This document shows positions 57,972 through 64,000 of a DNA stretch of 64,000 bases, in pieces. The DNA comes from Ligustrum vulgare (lineage: Eukaryota; Streptophyta; Magnoliopsida; Lamiales; Oleaceae). Every line of letters begins with the position of its first letter. Positions within the stretch are counted from its first letter, which is position 1. The position numbers and the translations under genes are program-made. Under the pieces are notes generated by a model. It was not told the origin of the DNA. It saw nothing but the letters and a program-made list of their open reading frames with translations, and made no database searches. The stretch spans positions 21,954,139-22,018,138 of the forward strand of contig OY743168.1 of NCBI GenBank assembly GCA_963555705.1, given 5' to 3'.

Positions 57972-60594
57972 CTAGTTGTCTACCCGTGCAATGCACGGAA
58001 TATATAATTTTTAAATCATAATTTTAAAAACATTTTGATTCAATCATATCAAATAAAAAACATAATTTAAATGAAATTTCAATACAAAATGTTATTGAAT
58101 TTGAAACTTTAAAAAAGATAAAACTATTCAAAATAAAAAAATGTTACATGTACATTTAGTATACCGCGCTACTCAAAATTTGACATTCATTTAAATTTTT
58201 TATATAATTTTTTTTTAAACTTTTATTTACATTTTTCTCTGAAAATTTGCCCACTTCATCATCTATTTCCCTTTTAATAAGTTATAATTTATTATTAACT
58301 ATATTTTTTAATGTGTTACTTAGATATATTTTATTTGAAATTCAATATATTAATTAATATATTTTATTTTTCCTTATTTTTTAAACATGTCATTTTTTAT
58401 CAAAATAATGAAATAATTAAGCCTCCATTTGGTAATAATTTTTGTGATATGCTTATTGAAGAACCTACTCATTTATTGACATATTATGAAGTAAAATTTC
58501 AATGATTTTATTTATTTATTTTCAAAATATATTAATTCAATTTTTAAATTTCTAACTTAACAAATTTATATAGCATATATTTATTTATTTTAAAATACAT
58601 TAATCCAATTTTTTCATTTCCTCCATAACACATGTCATTGAATTTAAAATTTAAAAAAAAAACAAAAAAACAAAACTAATCAAAATAAAAAATGGTGCAC
58701 ACACAGTGTACTGCACCATTCAAAGTTTGACATTTAATTAAATTTTTTATATTAAATTTCTTTTGACTTTTATTTACGTTTTTCTCTGAAAATTTGCCCA
58801 CCTTATCACCTATTTTTCTTTTAATATGTTATAATTTTTAATTAACTTTATTTTTTAATATGTTGCTTACATATATTTTATTTTTCCTTATTTTTTAAAC
58901 ATACCAATTTTTGTCAAAATGATGAAAGGATTAAATTTTCTACCAACTTATCATTGGCTGTAAAAGGTTGATAGCAAATAATTAATTATTTTTGTAATAT
59001 GCTTATTGAAGAACCTACTCATTTATTGACATATTATAAAGTAAAATTTCAATGATTTTATTTATTTATTTCCAAAATATATTAATTCAAATTTTCATTT
59101 TTAACTTAACAAATTTATATAGCACGTATTTATTTATTTATTTTCAAATATATCAATCCAAAATTTTCATTTTCAATATAACACATTTACATAGATATGA
59201 CATTTATTTATATTCAAATATATTAATACAATTTTTTCATTTTCTATATAACACATTTATTTATGTTCATTTCCTACATAACACATTTACATAGATATCA
59301 CATTATTTATATTTAAATATATTAATCTAATTTTTTTCATTTCCAATGTAACACATTTACAAATATTACATTTACTACAACTCTTACTAAATATGTAATA
59401 AATAATAAATTTTCCTACAAAATCTTTATCTTTTCTATATTTATTTTATTCATTTATTTTCAAAATATATGAATTCAAAATTTTAATTTCTATGTTAGCA
59501 AATTTATATAGCATGTATTTATTTATTTTCAAATATATTAATCCAAAATATTCATTTTCAATATAACACATTTATATAGATATGACATTTATTTATGTTC
59601 AAATATATTAATACAATTTTTTCATTTCCTACATAACACAATTAAATAGACATCACATTTATTTATGTTCAAATATATTAATCTAATTTTTTCATTTCCA
59701 ATGTAATACATTTATACATAATATATTTATTATAACTCTTATTAAATATGTAATAAATAATAAATTTTCTTACAAAAGTCTTTATCTTTTATTTATTTAT
59801 ATATATATATATATAAGTAGAATTGAGGAGAGAAAATCATTAAATGCAAATTTCTCTCCAAAATGACTCTCTCTCTCCTCACTTCTACTTTTATATATAT
59901 GAAGATAAAGATTTCTAACAATTTATCATTGTTAGTAAAAAGTTGATAGCAAATAATTAATTACTTTTATAATATACTTATTGAAGAACCTACTCATTTA
60001 TTGACATATTAGGAAGTAAAATTTAAATGATTTTATATAATTATTTTCAAAATATATTAATTCAAAATTTTTATTTCTAACTTAACAAATTTATATAGCA
60101 TATATTTATTTATTTATTTTCAAATATATTAATCCAAAATTTTCATTTTCAATGTAACACATTTACATAGATATGACATTTATTTATGTTCAAATATATT
60201 AATACAATTTTTTTCATTTTCTACGTAACACATTTATATAGATATCACATTTATTTATCTTCAAATATATTAATCCAATTTTTCAATTTCTTACATAACA
60301 CATTTACATAGATATCACATTATTTATGTTCAAATATATTAATCTAATTTTTTTTTATTTTCAATGTAACACACTTATACATAGTACATTTATTACAACT
60401 CTTACTAAATATGTAATAAATAATAATAATAATAATTTTTCTTACAAAAATCTTTATCTTTTATTTATTTATTTATTTATTTTTTATATATAAAAGTAGA
60501 AGTGAGGAGAGATAGTCATTAAATGCAATTTTCCCTCCAAAATGACTCTCTCTCCTCACTTCTACTTTTATATATATAAAGATAAAGATAAAGA
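57972..60594 (-). mobile_element. Helitron A4 (composite)
   Basis: On the minus strand its 3' CTAG is joined directly to the TCTTTATC start of A3. It contains an inner 5'-end copy at about 59815-59911 (with TCTTTATCTTC) and a terminal one at about 60490-60594. It therefore looks like one Helitron (57972-59911) fused to the 5' third of another. Confidence 0.72.
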
Positions 60595-60920
60595 TTTCAA
60601 CAAAGTTTCTCAACTTCGCACATAATGCAACACATAAAGTGTGTATCGAATACTCATAACTTCTGATGATTAAACAATATCTATTCACTTGAAAATCATA
60701 AAATAACTTTATAAGTTCAACTGTTGAACACACGAAATTATTTATACGTTGAGGTAATTATTTTAACTTAAACAAGTTGTAATAATAACTGCTTTCTTTC
60801 CTAATTACTTGGAGTGAGAATATCTTAAATAGTACAATGGCTCTAGAGCTCATCAATAAAATAAATATTAAATGAAGTCATGATTGATTTAGTTTTTGTT
60901 TTTTAAAAAAAAAAGCTTAA
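60595..60920. other. Short gene-free stretch
   Basis: Nothing recognised. Confidence 0.4.
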
Positions 60921-61894
60921 TACTCCCTCCGTCCGGAAAAGATAATTCTACGATTTATTTTTACACAGATTAAGAAATGGTAATTAGTATAGTTAGAATA
61001 TTAAATTATATCAATGTTTTTCCATCTATATCATGTATCCCTTATTTATTATTTTAAGTGGCCCAATAAATTAAACTTCCAACGCGTGGGTGTATTAATA
61101 TTCCTCCATTATCTCCAAGAGTATAGATTTGTGAGTCGGCTTAACTAACATCTTCTCAACTCCAAACTAAAACTTGAAAATGAGAAATTTTGAAAATTTG
61201 CCACGAGTTTTGGAGCTAAATTTAAATGAAAACAAAAAAAATGGAACATGACAAAAATTCAATTTTAAACACGCCTGTATATTTGCAATCTTCAAATGAG
61301 ATCCTGCCACCAGGTGTCATAAATGATAAAGTTGATGAGATTTATAGCCACTACAAAATTAAATATTTCCCTTCATTGAAATCTTCGTAATTTCTTCTAT
61401 TAGAATGAAAGAATTTAATATGAATCGTCAGCTGCTGAACAAGAAATCAATGAGTTTGATTTGAATAGCTTGCAACCCGACGGTAAATCTCGAGACACGA
61501 ATGACGAGTGGCTTTATATGCCACCGAAAACGGCGGATTTTTTTATTTGAATGAGTCGGTTGATGCTATAGTGTATTCGAATTCAGACAGCGCGACAGAA
61601 AGTTATGCTTAAATCATCCTGTTTCTACTGTAGTTGACTCAACCTCCGATCGCTGCAATCGAGGGAGGTGAAAGATTTAATCTAACTATTTGAATCCCCA
61701 CACAATTTATTTAACGTATGTGCTCACTTCATTTCTCAGAAAAAAATTTGAAAATGCAATAACTAGGTAGTTGGTGTGTATTATACCAAAATACATTAAA
61801 TAAGGATATATGTAGAAATGAAAATTTTAATACATGCTTACTATGGGGACACAAAAATAGTATACAAGACTATCTTTTTGAGATGGAGCGAGTA
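60921..61894. mobile_element. Mariner/Stowaway-like element, 974 bp, TSD TA
   Basis: The left end is TACTCCCTCCGTCCGGAAAA and the right end, inverted, TACTCGCTCCATCTCAAAAA, with matching 'gataattc/gatagtct' inside. TA is at both borders. It is longer than a usual Stowaway MITE. The inside has short coding-like remnants, for example INEFDLNSLQPDGKSRDT at about 61455, which I cannot assign. No mariner catalytic motif was seen. Confidence 0.65.
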
Positions 61895-63589
61895 ATTAAT
61901 TTTAACTAGATATTTCATAAATTCACAACATTATCAAATTTCAATAATGCATCTAAAAGCAATTTACCCTAATCCCTACCTTTAAAGATTCAATTTCACA
62001 AATTAGGTGTTTATTATTATTTTCAAATGTAAGATATATACACTACACTCCTTCTACCTCACTTCACCTCACCTCACCACTTCAAACAAAATTTGGATAT
62101 GATTAATGTTATCTAGCACCAGCTATTCACTATGTATTTAAATGAATTTATCATTTAATATCATCTAATTATCACATAGACTTGTGATAAGCACTATTAG
62201 GACTGAATAGCATTACTATTTGGATATACAATCCACCTCACCTCACCACCGCCACCATACCCTATCCTTAATTGCTTATCCAAAATGATGTAGCAACTTG
62301 TGGTGGTTGGGAGACAAGAAAGGAAATCTCTAGTGACTTTGGCGTTGTAACCACTCATTCTCCACCAATATGTGGTGAAGAACTGGATGAGTGTGATTGG
62401 GTGGTGGTGGTGGTGGTGGTGGTCGTGGAGGAAAGGGACGACGTTGTAGATCTAGTCGTTATGAGGTGTGTGAGTGTGATGAAGATAGTTGTGGAAATTG
62501 GAATACAAAAGCATAGTTGAGCGTTGTTATAAATTTGATCGCTTCGAAGTGGAGCTGTCAATTCTCCAAAGATCTCGTGGCACATGTTAGGCCACATCGT
62601 TTGCACTTATTAAGCATCTATAAAATAATAAATGGTTTAAGAATTAGTCGAAGTCTAACATTAATTACAATCGCACATTCATAATTATTACTCACTTATT
62701 ATTTACACATTTTGTACAACTGGTGGTAAACATGTACTTTACACGTCTTATGTATAGAATGGATGATACAAGTAATGTTTTGAAATTATTAATATTATTT
62801 TTAAAATAGTTAAGGTAATTGCTATTGTTAAAAAATTAAAGTTGTAAATTGACGGCAATTTTTAATAAATTAATACTTTACTGAAAATCTTCGCTGGATC
62901 CCTCAAAATAAATAATAGACAATTGTTTAAAATGAAAGGTTAATTAAAAAAATCACATGTCATATATCAAGAAGTAAACTAACATAATAAAATATTAGAC
63001 AAATTGAAATTGATTTATAAAATATTTACGATGAGTCGCAGAAAAAGATATGAAAACACCGCGCATAGGCAAATCAAATTAATTTCAAATATAATGGCAC
63101 GGTCTATTTGTTTTATACTCCTACGTGCATTTATTCAGTGACCTCTCTCATAATAAATCAGGACGACTTATTTTACACATCTACATGTACTCAGCTTTCG
63201 CTTAGCTTCCGTTTGATAAATTTATAAAAAGAAATAGCATTTATTCATGTAATAATAGTAATGAGTAATAGTTATTATAGATATGATATTAAACTTTTCT
63301 TAGCCATTGCTCATTCTGAATTTGCCTTTTATGGCAAGCAAAAGAATGGTGGAGATGTCCATAAATTTACTCAGCTGTATGAAAGGTAACCCCCACGAAT
63401 CACATTTGATTTAGACTTCTCTTAGCACACTTCTCATGCCACTTTTGTTGTGTGCATGCTTAGGGACCACGTACAGGATAAGACTTTAGTTTTGTGAATG
63501 AAAATTTTGGGGCAAATAAATAATTTCGAACGTTGAAATATATTATAATTGAATTTAAAAATAGCATGAATTATTAATCGATGAGTCAA
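61895..63589. other. Gene-free stretch
   Basis: No gene recognised. A (GGT)n run at about 62399-62423 creates valine-rich false frames. Confidence 0.45.
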
Positions 63590-64000
63590 CTATTTTATTA
63601 AATTTTTAATATTGGTATCGACACTCAACACTCCAATTATGGCACTAGGGACGACGTAAATCCAAACTTGAAATGCAATGACTAAATCATTTAGTCTATA
63701 ACTCATTGTAGGCCACCCCTCCCCCTCTATAGTAACTTGCTTTTTTCGTAGTGTTTGCCGAAGCGGGGTAAGTGTGAGCTTGAATATGTCTTTTCTCCAA
63801 GGACAAATTCTCATGTCAACTGAATTAACAAGGACTAGAAGCGTCTCATCACCGAATCTCTCATGTGCAGTATTAAGTAGAACTCATCAATCCCGAATCT
63901 CACATTGTCATTTCCTAAATGAAACCAGATCTCCTGTTCGTTTGGCTGATTGACCTCCCTCAAAAGAACTTGATGGATTAACCGTGGGTTCACTGCAACC
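63590..64000 (-). pseudogene. DUF1985-like fragment (Ulp1-type transposon-associated protein), frameshifted
   Basis: On the minus strand, from the window edge, one frame gives NEQEIWFHLGNDNVRFGIDE then FYLILHMR. Another, from 63814, gives DIFKLTLTPLRQTLR and SYRLNDLVIAFQVWIY. Both fit the DUF1985 pattern (ELWF...RF...EF...TGL, then YxLxGFxxAxQVWxYE). The change of frame near 63815 and loss of later parts mark it as a relic. DUF1985 proteins occur beside Ulp1 proteases in plant MULE/CACTA-related elements. The 5' part lies beyond the window. Confidence 0.65.

Larger units (their letters stand above)
51765..60594 (-). mobile_element. Head-to-tail mosaic of family A Helitrons
   Basis: Four minus-strand 3' ends (hairpin plus CTAG) occur at 51765, 52613, 54734 and 57972. 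5' end sequences (minus strand TCTTTATCTTTATATATATA and AAAAGTAGAAGTGAGGAG) occur before 54733, at 57971, near 59911 and at 60594. The whole block is flanked by A (51764) and T (60595), as for a Helitron insertion. No Rep/helicase gene is present, so all units are non-autonomous. The interior is very AT-rich, with repeated ~70-bp phrases such as 'acataacacatttacataga' and 'ttcaaatatattaatccaat'. Short reading frames in it (for example 53805 and 59052) are only repeat translation. Confidence 0.85.

Noticed and set aside
62272..62520. Valine-rich frame
   Set aside because: It arises from a GGT run; no family match and no splice or start support.

Overview
The window is plant nuclear DNA, almost certainly from a eudicot. 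It is AT-rich, its genes have introns, and it holds plant-specific families (R2R3-MYB, MCTP, FBH-type bHLH) in a sea of plant transposable elements. No tRNA, rRNA, organellar or prokaryotic feature was seen. Three host genes are convincing: an R2R3-MYB gene (+, 13636-14795, 3 exons, 232 aa), a multiple-C2 transmembrane protein gene (MCTP; -, 31482-27804, 5 exons, 980 aa) and an FBH/AKS-type bHLH gene (-, 49981-46238, at least 4 exons, last exon not found). All exon joins were worked out by hand from GT/AG sites and reading frame.
Layout. 1-3581: 3' part of a Ty3/gypsy retrotransposon with its 3' LTR. 5030-5297: a Helitron 3' end beside a Ty1/copia RNase H scrap. 6450-9780: a cluster of small insertions (an unclassified TG...CA element, two Stowaway MITEs, a Tourist-like MITE). 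9806-13296: a complete hAT element with 8-bp target duplication, about 340 bp upstream of the MYB start. 14796-19020: non-coding DNA with an LTR and a SINE-like unit. 19022-26110: a decayed copia element (-) broken by a probable retrocopy with poly(A) tail and by a CACTA element (22111-25942) that carries exon-intron fragments of a TOPLESS-family gene. 26430-27065: GGTCACAAA-type repeats. 27804-31482: MCTP, with related MITEs in its last intron and upstream. 31500-46200: mostly gene-free, with MITEs, a SINE-like unit, a 5'-truncated LINE, a non-autonomous Helitron, a solo LTR and a 932-bp PIF/Harbinger-like element. 46238-49981: bHLH. 51765-60594: a head-to-tail mosaic of Helitrons with a second Helitron family nested inside. 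60921-61894: mariner/Stowaway-like element. 63590-64000: decayed DUF1985 coding sequence running off the window.
The host genes do not form a pathway or cluster; they are separate plant genes spaced by transposons. The most interesting material is the transposon biology: gene capture in the CACTA element, an exact end-to-end Helitron junction, a Helitron insertion with its empty site present in the same window, and two look-alike introns in the MCTP gene. I found nothing that I would call a wholly new biological system.
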